This document shows, one piece after another, positions 8,580 to 19,861 of a stretch of DNA of 64,000 bases. The stretch covers positions 1-64,000 of the forward strand of contig NZ_JAPDRH010000003.1 in NCBI RefSeq assembly GCF_040706555.1, read 5' to 3'. The stretch's first letter is position 1; each line of letters starts with the position of its first letter. A program made the translations under genes and the position numbers. The DNA is from Lentisalinibacter salinarum (GTDB lineage: Bacteria; Pseudomonadota; Gammaproteobacteria; Steroidobacterales; Woeseiaceae). The notes under the pieces are model-generated. The model saw only the letters and a program-made list of their open reading frames with translations. It had not been told where the DNA came from and made no database searches.

Positions 8580-9380
8580 ATGGCGATCCCGACTTTCAGA
8601 CGGCATCTGGCTCGGCATCTGACTCGGCACCTGACGATGGTCCTTGCCGTCGCCGGGCTGGTCCTGACCACCCCGGCGCAGTCGGCCGTGGACATGGACG
8701 AGCTGTCCGACCTGGCCGCGCGCATCCAGTTCGCCGTGTTCGAGACGGACTTCGACACCCTCGATCGGCTCGCGGCGGAACTCGCGGACGAGCGCGCCCG
8801 CAGCGACCTGAAGCCGCTGCTGCACTACCAGGCGGCCTATGCGGCCTACAGGGCGGGCGAACTGGCCCCGCAGGCGGGGCGGGCGGACAGCCCCTACCTG
8901 GAGCGCTGCGAGCAGCAGGCCCTGGCCGCGGCAGAAGAAGCGGAGGAGGAATTCGCCGACGCACTGGCGCTGGCGGGTGCCTGCGCCGCCCTGGACGCCT
9001 CCCGTAACCTGACGGCGCTGCTCTCGGCGACGCGGGCGCGCCGCCACCTGCGTGCCGCCCGGGAGCTCGAGCCCGACAATCCCCGCGTCCTGCTGCTTGC
9101 GGCGGTCAGCCTGATGCGCCAGCCGTCGCTGGCGGAGGGCTGGGGCACGCCGGCGCAATTGCTCGATCGTGCGGCCGAGCGCTACGCCTCGGCCCTGCCG
9201 CCCGCCCGGGGCAGACCGGACTGGGGTGAGGCCGAGACGGGGGCCGTCCGGGCCGAGCTGTCCATGGCGGCCGGAGAGGTGCTGGCCGCCCGCGATGCCG
9301 CGGAGCACGCGCTCATGCTGGCGCCGGATTACCGCCGCGCCCGGGCCGTGCTCGAGAAACTGAGCGCATTCGCCAGATAA
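8580..9380 (+). CDS. Exported TPR-like protein of unknown function
   Basis: The N-terminus has a basic stretch, a hydrophobic core (VLAVAGLVLTTPAQSA) and a likely signal-peptidase site, so export to the periplasm is predicted. The mature part is almost all alpha-helical and alanine/leucine/glutamate-rich, with helix pairs resembling TPR repeats and a last TPR-like unit (DAAEHALMLAPDYRRARAVLEK). The family was not recognised more closely. The basic stretch is written by three 12-bp DNA repeats (8601-8636). Confidence 0.65.
   Translation: MAIPTFRRHLARHLTRHLTMVLAVAGLVLTTPAQSAVDMDELSDLAARIQFAVFETDFDTLDRLAAELADERARSDLKPLLHYQAAYAAYRAGELAPQAGRADSPYLERCEQQALAAAEEAEEEFADALALAGACAALDASRNLTALLSATRARRHLRAARELEPDNPRVLLLAAVSLMRQPSLAEGWGTPAQLLDRAAERYASALPPARGRPDWGEAETGAVRAELSMAAGEVLAARDAAEHALMLAPDYRRARAVLEKLSAFAR
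8601..8636 (+). repeat. Three 12-bp tandem repeats in a signal-peptide coding region
   Basis: CGGCATCTGGCT, CGGCATCTGACT and CGGCACCTGACG follow one another, encoding RHLARHLTRHLT just before the hydrophobic core of the signal peptide. Copy-number change would lengthen or shorten the basic n-region in four-residue steps without shifting frame. Confidence 0.7.
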
Positions 9381-9473
9381 CCCGCCCGAAAGGGCACTCC
9401 CGCGTCTTGACGCCCGCGCGGACTTGCCGCAGGGTTTCTTCCTTTCCCGTTTGCCGGGGCTGGGGAGAGAATC

Positions 9474-10199
9474 ATGCAGACACGCTTTTTCCGTTCGGCG
9501 CCGGGTCGTTGCGTCCTGGCCCTGCTGCTGGCCCTGTCCGTGGGCGGGTGCGAGGTGGGGGTCAACAAGGATGTCGCGATTCCCGGCGGCGAGCGCAGCT
9601 CCGGCGCGGCGGTGATCAACGGCCGTATCGACGTGGGCCCGGGCGCCGAGGTGAGCGGCGAGCTGTCCACGGTGAACGGCCGTGTGAACGTGGATCGTGA
9701 CGCCGCCGTCGCCGGCATCAATACGGTAAACGGTGCGGTCACCCTCGGTCCCGGTGCCAGCGCCCGCAGCATCAATACGGTCAACGGCGACGTCACACTC
9801 GGTGAGTCGGCCCGGGTCGAGCGGGCGGTCGAACTCGTGAACGGCGATATCCGGCTCGGCGTCGGCGCCGAAGTGGGTGGTGACGTCGGCGCCGTCAGCG
9901 GCAGCATACGCCTGCGTGATGCGCGGGTGGGCGGCGACGTCACCACCGTGTCGGCCAACCTCACTCTCAGCGGCAGCAGCGTGATCGCGGGTAATCTGCG
10001 GGTCGACAGCGGGGGCGGTATGGGCGCCGGTGTACCGCGCATCGTCATCGGGCCGGGCAGCCGGGTGGAGGGCGTGCTGGAATTCGAGGACGAAGCGGAA
10101 GTCTACGTGAGCGAGGAAGCCGAGTTAGGGGGTGTGCAAGGCGTGCTCGGCGAGGAGGATATCGTCCGTTTCGCGGGGCCGGAGCCCGCGCTGCAGTGA
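9474..10199 (+). CDS. Beta-helix lipoprotein with VNG repeats (polymer-forming-domain-like)
   Basis: The signal peptide ends in the lipobox LSVGGC, so the mature protein is lipid-anchored. The next 150 residues are a repeat of roughly 18-22 residues built on VNGxVxxGxxA (AAVINGRIDVGPGAEV, STVNGRVNVDRDAAV, NTVNGAVTLGPGASA, NTVNGDVTLGESARV). This pattern predicts a right-handed beta-solenoid, as in bactofilins and other polymer-forming proteins. An acidic tail (EFEDEAEVYVSEEAE) follows. The ATG at 9474 has GGGGAGAGA upstream. It overlaps the following metallopeptidase gene by GTGA. A structural or envelope scaffold role is inferred only. Confidence 0.75.
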   Translation: MQTRFFRSAPGRCVLALLLALSVGGCEVGVNKDVAIPGGERSSGAAVINGRIDVGPGAEVSGELSTVNGRVNVDRDAAVAGINTVNGAVTLGPGASARSINTVNGDVTLGESARVERAVELVNGDIRLGVGAEVGGDVGAVSGSIRLRDARVGGDVTTVSANLTLSGSSVIAGNLRVDSGGGMGAGVPRIVIGPGSRVEGVLEFEDEAEVYVSEEAELGGVQGVLGEEDIVRFAGPEPALQ

Positions 10200-10942
10200 A
10201 GCCGGACCAGCTGTCGCTGTTCTCCCGGCCGGCGCCGTCGGCCCCGGCCGACGATTTCGTCGTGCGCGAGAGCGCCCGGGCCCGGCGCATGTCCATCAAG
10301 GTCTTCCCGCGCGGGCGGGTGGAGGTGGTGACGCCTCGCCGTGCGAGGCCCAGGGACGTGGAAGCGTTCGTGCGCGAAAATCGTGCCTGGATCGACCGGG
10401 CACGCGCGGAGTTCGCCGTGCGCTACCCGGCCGAGGACCCGGCGCCGCCGGAAGAGATCCGCCTGCCGGCGCTGGATACGACCTGGCCGGTGCACTACCG
10501 GGCGCGTGAGGGGCGTACCGTGCGCTGCCGGGACCTTGGCAATCGCCTCGTGCTGAGCGGTCCGGTGGCCGACGACGCCCTGGTGGTGGATGCCCTGCGG
10601 CGATGGCTGGCAGGGCGCGCCCGCGACCACCTGGGCCGCCAGCTGGAGCAGCTCTCGGCCATCACGGGGCTGGGCTACAGCCGCCTGCAGATCCGTGCCC
10701 AGCGCACCTGCTGGGGCAGCCATTCCGGCCGCGGCACGATCAGCCTGAACTACTGCCTGCTGTTCCTGCGCCCGGAGCTGGTGCGCTACCTGCTGATCCA
10801 CGAGCTCTGCCACGCCCGGCACATGAATCACTCGCGGCGATTCTGGCAGCTGGTCGGCCGACTGGAGCCCGACTACCGGCGTCTGGACCGGGAGCTCGGC
10901 CAGGCCTGGACCCAGGTGCCCGTCTGGCTGGGGCTGTATTGA
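10196..10942 (+). CDS. YgjP-like (DUF45) metallopeptidase-fold protein
   Basis: Contains the zinc-protease motif HELCHARHMNH (His202, Glu203, His206, His212) near the C-terminus, preceded by TCWGSHSGRGTISLNY, which is characteristic of the SprT/YgjP-like DUF45 family. The N-terminal half has the SARARRMSIKVFPRGRVEVVTPRRA sheet region of the same family. 248 residues. The GTG start overlaps the stop of the lipoprotein gene upstream and its own stop overlaps the TTG of the next gene. Substrate unknown; genuine protease activity in this family is not well established. Confidence 0.85.
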   Translation: MKPDQLSLFSRPAPSAPADDFVVRESARARRMSIKVFPRGRVEVVTPRRARPRDVEAFVRENRAWIDRARAEFAVRYPAEDPAPPEEIRLPALDTTWPVHYRAREGRTVRCRDLGNRLVLSGPVADDALVVDALRRWLAGRARDHLGRQLEQLSAITGLGYSRLQIRAQRTCWGSHSGRGTISLNYCLLFLRPELVRYLLIHELCHARHMNHSRRFWQLVGRLEPDYRRLDRELGQAWTQVPVWLGLY

Positions 10943-11745
10943 GGCGAGGCAGCCGGCGCCATCATCTGCTCCGCTTCTGGACGGGGCTGCCGCTGATCGC
11001 GCCGATCGCGGTCGGGCAGGGGCTCTGGACCCGGCGTAACGCGGTCCGGCTGCCGCCGGTGCTCGACGATACGGCCGCCGGCGTCCAGCCCGACGCTGGC
11101 TCCGGCGATGCCTCCGGTGATAATTCCGATGGCGAGACGCCCCTGCGCCTGCTGGTGGTCGGCGAGTCCACCGCCGTGGGCGTTGGCGCCACCCGGCCGG
11201 AGGCGGCCCTGGCGCCCCGGCTGGCGGATGCCCTGCACCGGGAGCGGGGCCGGCCGGTGCGGTGGCAGGTGGTGGGGGAAAACGGCATCCGCGCGGCGGG
11301 CCTCGCGGAGAAGTTGCGCCGGCACCGCGACCTGCTGGCCGCCGACGTCGCCGTGGTCCTGCTCGGCGCCAACGACATCAGCGGCCTGAGCAGCGTCCCG
11401 CGCTGGCAGCGGGACCTGGGATCGGTGCTGTCGCTGCTCGGCGAGCGCTGCGAGCGGATCTTCGTGGCACCCGTGCCGCCGTTCCACCTGTTCCGGCTGC
11501 TGCCGTATCCGCTGCGCTGGCTGCTGGGCCATCGCGGGCTGGCCCTGTGCGACGCCCGGCGGGCTCTGGCCCGGCCGGGCCGCGTGATCGTAATGGAGGG
11601 CGAGTTCCCCAGGGAGCGCCGCTATCTGGCCACCGACGGCTACCATCCGTCCGACGTGGCCTATGAGACCTGGGCGAATCAGATCGCGGAAGTGATCAAA
11701 AACAAACCGTTGGACGGTATTGTTGAAGTACTGCCTCAGCCCTGA
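10939..11745 (+). CDS. SGNH/GDSL-family hydrolase
   Basis: An esterase/lipase-fold protein with block I VVGESTAVGVG (nucleophile Ser; the usual GDS is GES), block III LGANDISGL (Asn of the oxyanion hole) and block V TDGYHPSDVAY (Asp and His). An N-terminal basic and hydrophobic segment (LLRFWTGLPLIAPIAVGQGL) may anchor it in the membrane. The TTG at 10939 overlaps the preceding stop, giving a coupled set with the metallopeptidase and beta-helix lipoprotein. It ends by overlapping the convergent DUF2333 gene by 10 bp. Likely acts on an envelope ester; the substrate is unknown. Confidence 0.85.
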   Translation: MRRGSRRHHLLRFWTGLPLIAPIAVGQGLWTRRNAVRLPPVLDDTAAGVQPDAGSGDASGDNSDGETPLRLLVVGESTAVGVGATRPEAALAPRLADALHRERGRPVRWQVVGENGIRAAGLAEKLRRHRDLLAADVAVVLLGANDISGLSSVPRWQRDLGSVLSLLGERCERIFVAPVPPFHLFRLLPYPLRWLLGHRGLALCDARRALARPGRVIVMEGEFPRERRYLATDGYHPSDVAYETWANQIAEVIKNKPLDGIVEVLPQP

Positions 11746-12737
11746 TCGAGGAGGTCCCTGAGATCGATCACGGCGGCGTTGGCCCGCGAGAGGTACGAGG
11801 CCATCACCAGCGAATGGTTGGCGAAGATGCCGAAGCCGCCGCCGTTCAGCACCATCGGGCTGCGCATCGGCGCCAGGCTCGCCTCCAGTTCGCGGATGAT
11901 CTGGCGCAGGCTCACGGTGGCGTTCTTGTCGTCCAGCACGTCGCCGAAGTCGATCTGCGCGGCCCGCAGGAAATGGATCAGCGCCCAGGCGTTGCCGCGG
12001 GCCTCGAAGAACACGTCGTCGAGTTCCAGCCAGGGCGTCTTCACGATGACCTCGTCGCCGCCGCCCGGGCTCACGGCCGCCGCGGGTTCGCCGGCGGTGT
12101 CGGTGTTGACCCGACTCTGGCCGACGCTGGCAGTGAGGCGCTGGGACAGACTGCCGAGACGTTTCTCGATCTGGGCCAGCCACTCGCGCAGGTTGTCGGC
12201 GCGGGCGAAGAAACGGGCCTCGGGCGTTGCCGCGCCGGTGAGCCGGTCGCGGTAGCTCGAGAAACCGGCGATGGCCTCCCGGTACTGGCTCTCGGTGGTG
12301 GGGAGTATCCAGGAGTTGTTGTCGAAGAAGAACTTCGGCTCCGCCACGGCCAGGTCAGGGTCCTCGGTGGACTGGGACTGGGAGCGGCTGTAGTCGTTGC
12401 GCATCACCCGCGCCAGGTCCCGCACCTGGGTGAGCACGCCGAATTCCCAGTTGGGGATGTTGTCCAGGAACACGCTCGGCGGCGCGACGTCGTTGGTCAT
12501 ATAGCCGCCGGGCTTCTCCAGCAGTGTCTCGGCCACGCGGATCAGCGTGTCCGCCGTGGCATAGCCCACCGGCGCCGGCTCGCCGTCGATCTCGGCATTC
12601 ACCCACAAGAGATCGGGCGTGCGCGACCAGTACCAGGACAGCCCCAGCATGAGCACGAGGACCATGCCGAGGACGATCAGTCCGGCGTTGCGCGCACCGG
12701 CCGGCAGGTTGCCGGGCTTCAGTTTCTCCAGGACCAT
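11736..12737 (-). CDS. DUF2333-family membrane protein
   Basis: One N-terminal transmembrane helix (AGLIVLGMVLVLMLGLSWYW), then a long periplasmic domain with the conserved features of DUF2333: GGYMTNDVAPPSVFLDNIP, VMRNDYSRSQSQSTEDPDL and the C-terminal NHSLVMASYLSRANAAVIDLRDLL. 333 residues, normal for the family, which is widespread in gammaproteobacteria and uncharacterised. It is the last gene of a minus-strand run after acnA and the sirtuin, and converges on the SGNH gene. Confidence 0.85.
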   Translation of the reverse strand: MVLEKLKPGNLPAGARNAGLIVLGMVLVLMLGLSWYWSRTPDLLWVNAEIDGEPAPVGYATADTLIRVAETLLEKPGGYMTNDVAPPSVFLDNIPNWEFGVLTQVRDLARVMRNDYSRSQSQSTEDPDLAVAEPKFFFDNNSWILPTTESQYREAIAGFSSYRDRLTGAATPEARFFARADNLREWLAQIEKRLGSLSQRLTASVGQSRVNTDTAGEPAAAVSPGGGDEVIVKTPWLELDDVFFEARGNAWALIHFLRAAQIDFGDVLDDKNATVSLRQIIRELEASLAPMRSPMVLNGGGFGIFANHSLVMASYLSRANAAVIDLRDLLDQG

Positions 12738-12756
12738 TGACGCTTCCCTTGTTCCT

Positions 12757-13476
12757 TCAGTGCTCGTGTTCCGCTTGCTGCAGTGATTCGACCACGGCGG
12801 GCAGAACGGTTCCCGCCGGCCCCGAGATTACATGATCCGCGGCACGGGTGAGCGGCGTCGGGTTCGGGTTGATCTCGACCACCGGCACGCCGGCCTCCAG
12901 CGCCTGCTCGGCGAGGCCCGCTGCCGGGTAGACCAGCGACGAGGTCCCCACGGAAAAGAACAGATCGCAGTCGGCCACCGCCGCGAACGCCCGATCCAGC
13001 GCGTCCTCGGGGATGGCTTCGCCGAACCAGACGACCGCGGGGCGCAGTCCGGCGCCGCAGTCGGGGCAGGACGGCGGTGCGCTCGCCTCGTCGCCGCCAT
13101 TGCCAGCGTACCGGCCCTCGCCGCGAAAGCCGCAGCCCGGGGCGGAGCAGATATCCGTCAGCAGGTTGCCGTGGAACTCCACCACGTCGCTGCTGCCCGC
13201 CCGCTGATGCAGGCCGTCCACGTTCTGGGTGACCAGGGTCAGCCGGGGCAGCAGTGTCTCGAGTTCCGCCAGCGCGTAGTGCGCAGGGTTCGGTTCCACC
13301 TCATGCACAAGGCGGCGGCGCCACTGGTACCACTGCCAGACCAGCGCGGGGTCGGCGGCAAAGGCCTCCGGCGTGGCGAGCTGCATGGGATCGTAGCGCT
13401 CCCACAGCCCCGTCATCGCGTCGCGGAAAGTCGGCACGCCGCTCTCGGCGGAGACGCCGGAGCCGCACAGCACCAT
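12757..13476 (-). CDS. NAD-dependent protein deacylase (class III sirtuin-like)
   Basis: Removes acyl groups from lysines using NAD. Visible motifs are GSGVSAESGVPTFRD (NAD binding; Gly-Ser-Gly replaces the usual Gly-Ala-Gly), LVTQNVDGLHQRA, the catalytic His in VEFHGN, a zinc site (CSAPGC and CPDC) and VVWFGEAIPE. WYQWRR contains the Tyr-x-x-Arg pair that defines desuccinylating class III sirtuins such as CobB and SIRT5. The ATG at 13476 begins inside the Rossmann core: the same frame continues upstream to the acnA stop and encodes a plausible first helix (AALIRALRDSRHL) without an ATG, GTG or TTG. The true start may be a rare codon near 13551. Confidence 0.88.
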   Translation of the reverse strand: MVLCGSGVSAESGVPTFRDAMTGLWERYDPMQLATPEAFAADPALVWQWYQWRRRLVHEVEPNPAHYALAELETLLPRLTLVTQNVDGLHQRAGSSDVVEFHGNLLTDICSAPGCGFRGEGRYAGNGGDEASAPPSCPDCGAGLRPAVVWFGEAIPEDALDRAFAAVADCDLFFSVGTSSLVYPAAGLAEQALEAGVPVVEINPNPTPLTRAADHVISGPAGTVLPAVVESLQQAEHEH

Positions 13477-13556
13477 GAGGTGGCGCGAGTCCCGCAGCGC
13501 CCGGATGAGCGCTGCGGGGATCTGTACGGGGAACGCGCCGATCGCTATCAGGCCGA

Positions 13557-16241
<2,685 letters not shown>

Positions 16242-16313
16242 AAATCCTCCGGTGTGTGCAACAGGGCCGTGTGACGGGCAGCCGGTTGGAAAGTGGTTGA
16301 TCCAGAGCCGGCA

Positions 16314-16342
16314 ATTATAACGGATCAGGAGGCGGCGCGCCG
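16314..16342 (-). promoter_or_regulatory. Possible acnA promoter
   Basis: On the minus strand a perfect TATAAT occupies 16319-16314, about 75 bases before the acnA start. The -35 region (16337-16342) is GC-rich and poor, inside the end of mnmA, so an activator or weak basal use would be needed. Confidence 0.35.
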
Positions 16343-17509
16343 TCCGTGGACGGCCCTGCGCGGCCCGTCTTCGGCTTCACCGTGGGCCCGATGGCCGGTC
16401 TCGCCGTGCGCCGCGCGGATGCGCCCGCCGCCGAGGCAGACCTCGCCCCGGTAGAACACCACGAACTGCCCCGGTGCGACAGCGCGCTGGGGTGCATCGA
16501 ACCGCACCTCGAGTTCGTCCCCGGTGTCCCGGCGCACGCGGCAGGCCTGGTCGGCCTGGCGGTAGCGCACCTTCGCGCTGCAGGTCAGGGTGCCGCCGTC
16601 GGCCACCTCCGCCGGCGGCCCGCCGATCCAGTGCACCGAGCCCGCGCTCAGGGATTCACTGTAGAGCAGCGGGTGATCCGATCCCTGGACGGCCACCAGG
16701 GTATTGGCGGCGAAATCCCGGGCGGCGACGTACCAGGGCGCATCGCCGGCCTGGCGTCGTCCGCCGATGCCGAGGCCCTGGCGCTGGCCGGGCGTGTAGT
16801 AGGGCAGACCCTGATGGCGGCCGATCTCGCGCCCGCCCTCGTCGACGATGGGGCCCGGTTCCGCAGCGACGTAGCGGGACAGGAACTCGCGGAACGGACG
16901 CTCGCCGATGAAGCAGATGCCCGTGCTGTCGCGCTTGTCGTGAGTGGGCAGGCCGTGGTCCCGTGCGAGGCGGCGCACTTCGGCCTTGGCCAGCGCTCCC
17001 AGCGGAAACAGAGTCTCGGCAAGAGCCTCCGTCGCCACCTGGTGCAGGAAGTAGCTCTGGTCCTTGCCGGGATCGGTGCCCTTCCGCAGCCGCGGCGGTT
17101 CGCCGTGCTCCACCCGGGCGTAATGGCCGGTGGCGATCAGCTCCGCCCCCAGGCGCCGCGCATACTCGCGGAACACCCCGAACTTGATCTCCCGGTTGCA
17201 CAGGACGTCCGGGTTCGGCGTGTAGCCTGCCCGGTAGTCGGCGAGGAAGTCCTCGAAGACCCGTTCGCGATATTCCGGCGCGAAATTGACGTGGTGCAGG
17301 GGGACGCCGAGATGCTCGCAGACCCGCCGTGCGTCCTGCAGTTCCTCGGCCGCGCTACAGTAGCCCTCCTCGTCCTCCTCCCAGTTGGTCATATGCAGCG
17401 CGTGCACCTCGTAGCCATGCTGCAGGAGCAACAGTGCCGCCACCGAGGAGTCCACGCCGCCGGAGAGCCCCACGACCACCCGCCGGCCCTTGTGTGCCGT
17501 TTCCGTCAT
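16325..17509 (-). CDS. mnmA: tRNA-specific 2-thiouridylase
   Basis: Adds sulfur to the wobble uridine (s2U34) of tRNA-Lys, -Glu and -Gln using ATP and a persulfide relay. The PP-loop is VVVGLSGGVDSSVAALLL; catalytic Cys residues are in NPDVLCNREIKF and DSTGICFIGERPF; ATGHYAR is the usual substrate loop. The start is the ATG at 17509. The last 25 or so residues (after GGGRIRAAH) are a charged extension beyond the family end. It follows nudJ, the same pairing as in E. coli. Confidence 0.95.
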   Translation of the reverse strand: MTETAHKGRRVVVGLSGGVDSSVAALLLLQHGYEVHALHMTNWEEDEEGYCSAAEELQDARRVCEHLGVPLHHVNFAPEYRERVFEDFLADYRAGYTPNPDVLCNREIKFGVFREYARRLGAELIATGHYARVEHGEPPRLRKGTDPGKDQSYFLHQVATEALAETLFPLGALAKAEVRRLARDHGLPTHDKRDSTGICFIGERPFREFLSRYVAAEPGPIVDEGGREIGRHQGLPYYTPGQRQGLGIGGRRQAGDAPWYVAARDFAANTLVAVQGSDHPLLYSESLSAGSVHWIGGPPAEVADGGTLTCSAKVRYRQADQACRVRRDTGDELEVRFDAPQRAVAPGQFVVFYRGEVCLGGGRIRAAHGETGHRAHGEAEDGPRRAVHGRRAAS

Positions 17510-17553
17510 GTCGAGGATTCTACCGCGCCGCCCGCTGCGCGGGCGAGGCGGGG

Positions 17554-18063
17554 TCACACGGAGGCCGCGATACGCGTGACCCTTTCCAGGTTTTCGGGCA
17601 GCGGTCGCAACGGTGCGAGATCGCCCGGTGCGAGCCGCACCCCGGCCAGGTAGTCGTCGATGCAGCGCAGCACCATGGGTGAGCGCACGCGGTCGATGCG
17701 CGCTGCGATCTCGCTGCGGCTCATCCAGTGGGTGCGGACGATGACTTCGTCCAGGGATCGGCAGGGGTCGCGGGCGGTGCAGGCGCCGGTGAAGGCGATG
17801 CGCAGGTAGTGGCGGCCGTTGTCCGGGTGGCGCCACTGATACATGCCGATGAGTTCCCGTGGCATGAAGCCGCGGCCGGTTTCCTCCAGCATCTCGCGCA
17901 CCACCGCCTGCTCGAGGCTCTCGCCGTGCTCGAGGTGTCCGGAGGGCTGGTTGAAGACGATCTCGCCGTGGGCATGCTCCTCGACCATGAGGAAGCGTCC
18001 CTCGCGCTCGACCACGGCCGCCACCGTGAGATCGGTCTCGATACCGGCTGGTGCGCCGCTCAT
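17554..18063 (-). CDS. nudJ: NudJ-like Nudix phosphatase
   Basis: A Nudix hydrolase with the box GHLEHGESLEQAVVREMLEE TG in residues 40-62, preceded by FLMVEEHAHGEIVFNQPSGH, the NudJ (YmfB) signature. E. coli NudJ hydrolyses HMP-PP and nucleoside di/triphosphates. The 169 residues are slightly longer than E. coli NudJ. It begins one base after the stop of the upstream PLD-like gene and lies directly before mnmA, as in E. coli, which supports orthology. Confidence 0.9.
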   Translation of the reverse strand: MSGAPAGIETDLTVAAVVEREGRFLMVEEHAHGEIVFNQPSGHLEHGESLEQAVVREMLEETGRGFMPRELIGMYQWRHPDNGRHYLRIAFTGACTARDPCRSLDEVIVRTHWMSRSEIAARIDRVRSPMVLRCIDDYLAGVRLAPGDLAPLRPLPENLERVTRIAASV

Positions 18064-18064
18064 G

Positions 18065-18565
18065 TCAGATATTGAGCCGGCGGAACTCGTGCTCCACCTC
18101 GCTCGCGTGCCAGATTTCGTCGAAGGTGGTCAGGTACATGTCGGTGACCGCCGGGACGTTGTGGTCCACGATGCCTTCCCACCGCGAGGCGTCCAGCCGG
18201 TAGACGATGCCACCGCCGTCGGCGATGCAATAGGCCTCGCGATGATTGCGATAGTCCTCGCGCACGTGGCGGAACTCGATGAAGCTGTTGAGCCGGCGGC
18301 CGAGCGCGACGAAGCGGTTGCCGTTCTTGATGGCGCGGGAAGGGTCCGCGATGAGTACGCGCACCCGAGCATAGGCGCGGGACAGGATCAGCCGCTTGAT
18401 GACCTCCAGGAAGTCGAGGTCGTCGTAGATGCCGGGCTCCAGATCGTGGGTGAAGATGGCGAGGCTGCGATTGGCGGTCTTGGCGATATCGATCGCCGCA
18501 CGGCGCATCTCCTCCCGGCTGGAGATGACGCGCCGTTCGTGCTCTTTCGCCTTCTTTTCGCTCAT
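18065..18565 (-). CDS. Small phospholipase-D-like / DUF7931-type protein
   Basis: A 166-residue protein starting at ATG 18565 (AAGG upstream) with an N-terminal charged helix and a core resembling one half of a phospholipase D fold: ANRSLAIFTHDLEPGIYDD, VRVLIADPSRAIKNGNRFV and HREAYCIADGGGIVYRLD. No complete HKD motif is present, so catalysis is doubtful. It sits one base before nudJ, so an operon DUF-nudJ-mnmA is likely. Function unknown. Confidence 0.7.
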   Translation of the reverse strand: MSEKKAKEHERRVISSREEMRRAAIDIAKTANRSLAIFTHDLEPGIYDDLDFLEVIKRLILSRAYARVRVLIADPSRAIKNGNRFVALGRRLNSFIEFRHVREDYRNHREAYCIADGGGIVYRLDASRWEGIVDHNVPAVTDMYLTTFDEIWHASEVEHEFRRLNI

Positions 18566-18693
18566 CCTTGGAAGGTCCGCTGGCAGGTGGATTCCGGTCG
18601 CCCGTCGGACGGATGATGTTAAGCGGGGGGATGCCGGCGACCGTGCCAACTGCGTCACGTTTTCGGGCTCGGAGGGGGTGATGAGAACGGTTC

Positions 18694-19851
18694 TCAGCCG
18701 GGCAGCGTCTCGACCAGGCCGTGGCGGGCGAGCAGGGTAAGCAGGCTTTCGGCTGCCTCATCCGGCGGCGGGGCTATGACGAGGCCGTCGGCGCCCTCGG
18801 CGCCGGCGAGCCGGCAGGCCAGCGGCCAGACAGCTTCCGTCACCGGGAAGGACTCACCGGTGGCGCAGAGAACGGCGCCCTCGCGGCCGCGGAAGCACGC
18901 CGACGGCGCGGCCCGGAGCGGCCGTCCTTCGCCGGCCGCCGTCACGATCGCGGCGATCTCGGCCGGGGTTGCCGGTTCCGGGCGATGGCCCGGCTTCGGC
19001 ACAGTGACCAGACGGCCGAGGGCCTCGGCGATATCGTCGTCGTCGACGCCTGCCGCGTCGGGCAGGGCGGCGCGGCAGCGGCGGACCGCGGCCGGATGGA
19101 TGATCCCGCCCCGGCATTCCTCCGGCGCCAGGTCGGGGTCGGCGTAGCGCCCGCGGGGATCGATCTCGCTGGCGTCCAGGTCCAGGTACATTGCCAGGTC
19201 GCGGAGGAGCGGCGCCTGCAGTCCCAGGGACCAGGTGGTGCAGAGCGTCTCGGCGATCCCGTGGTGGCCCGCCCCGGGGGGCACGTACAGCGCGTCTCCC
19301 GGCGTGCAGACGAACTCCTCCTCCGCGCGGAAATTCTGCAGCAGCCGCAGCCCGGAGCTTGCCGATGACGGTTCGCCGCTGCCCAGCTGCCAGCGCCGGC
19401 GTCCCTCGCCCTGCAGGAGAAAGACATCGTAGCTGTCCCGGTGCGGCCCCACGGAGCCGCCGGGAGCGGCCACGCTGACCATCAGGTCGCCCATGCGCCA
19501 GGCCGGCAGGAAACGGGGCGCCAGCAGCAAGGGGCGGAGCTCCGGCAGGTGACGGTCCAGATCGTGGACCAGCAGCGTCCAGTCGGACGCCGGCAGGGCG
19601 GCGAGATATTCGGGCTCGAACGGACCGGCCTCGGCCCGGTAGCGAATGGTGTCGTTCGATCGTTCGGTGAAGACCAGCCGGGACTCCACCTCGGGCTCGC
19701 ACGCCAGCCCCGCGATCTCGTCGACGGTGAGCGGCGGGCGGAAGCCGGGCAGGGCGCCGGGCAGGAACAGCGGACGCTTCTGCCAATGGCGCGACAGGAA
19801 TTTGGCCGGGGTCAGGCGGCCGGGCAGTTGCAGCGCCGGCGGGACCGTCAT
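18694..19851 (-). CDS. roxA: Ribosomal protein L16 arginine hydroxylase (RoxA/YcfD-type JmjC)
   Basis: A 2-oxoglutarate/Fe(II) oxygenase of the JmjC cupin type; E. coli RoxA hydroxylates Arg81 of ribosomal protein L16. The N-terminus FLSRHWQKRPLFLPGAL is typical. Metal ligands are visible as PHRDSYDVFLLQ (HxD) and the distal His in GAGHHGIAETL. The 385 residues and the winged-helix-like C-terminal part (TVPKPGHRPEPATPAEIAAIV) fit. It lies 10 bp downstream of purB. In E. coli roxA is next to phoQ, one gene further from purB. Confidence 0.88.
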   Translation of the reverse strand: MTVPPALQLPGRLTPAKFLSRHWQKRPLFLPGALPGFRPPLTVDEIAGLACEPEVESRLVFTERSNDTIRYRAEAGPFEPEYLAALPASDWTLLVHDLDRHLPELRPLLLAPRFLPAWRMGDLMVSVAAPGGSVGPHRDSYDVFLLQGEGRRRWQLGSGEPSSASSGLRLLQNFRAEEEFVCTPGDALYVPPGAGHHGIAETLCTTWSLGLQAPLLRDLAMYLDLDASEIDPRGRYADPDLAPEECRGGIIHPAAVRRCRAALPDAAGVDDDDIAEALGRLVTVPKPGHRPEPATPAEIAAIVTAAGEGRPLRAAPSACFRGREGAVLCATGESFPVTEAVWPLACRLAGAEGADGLVIAPPPDEAAESLLTLLARHGLVETLPG

Positions 19852-19861
19852 GCCTGTCCCG

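Noticed and set aside
18065..18565. Functional phospholipase D
   Set aside because: The HKD catalytic motif is not complete, so only the fold resemblance is reported.
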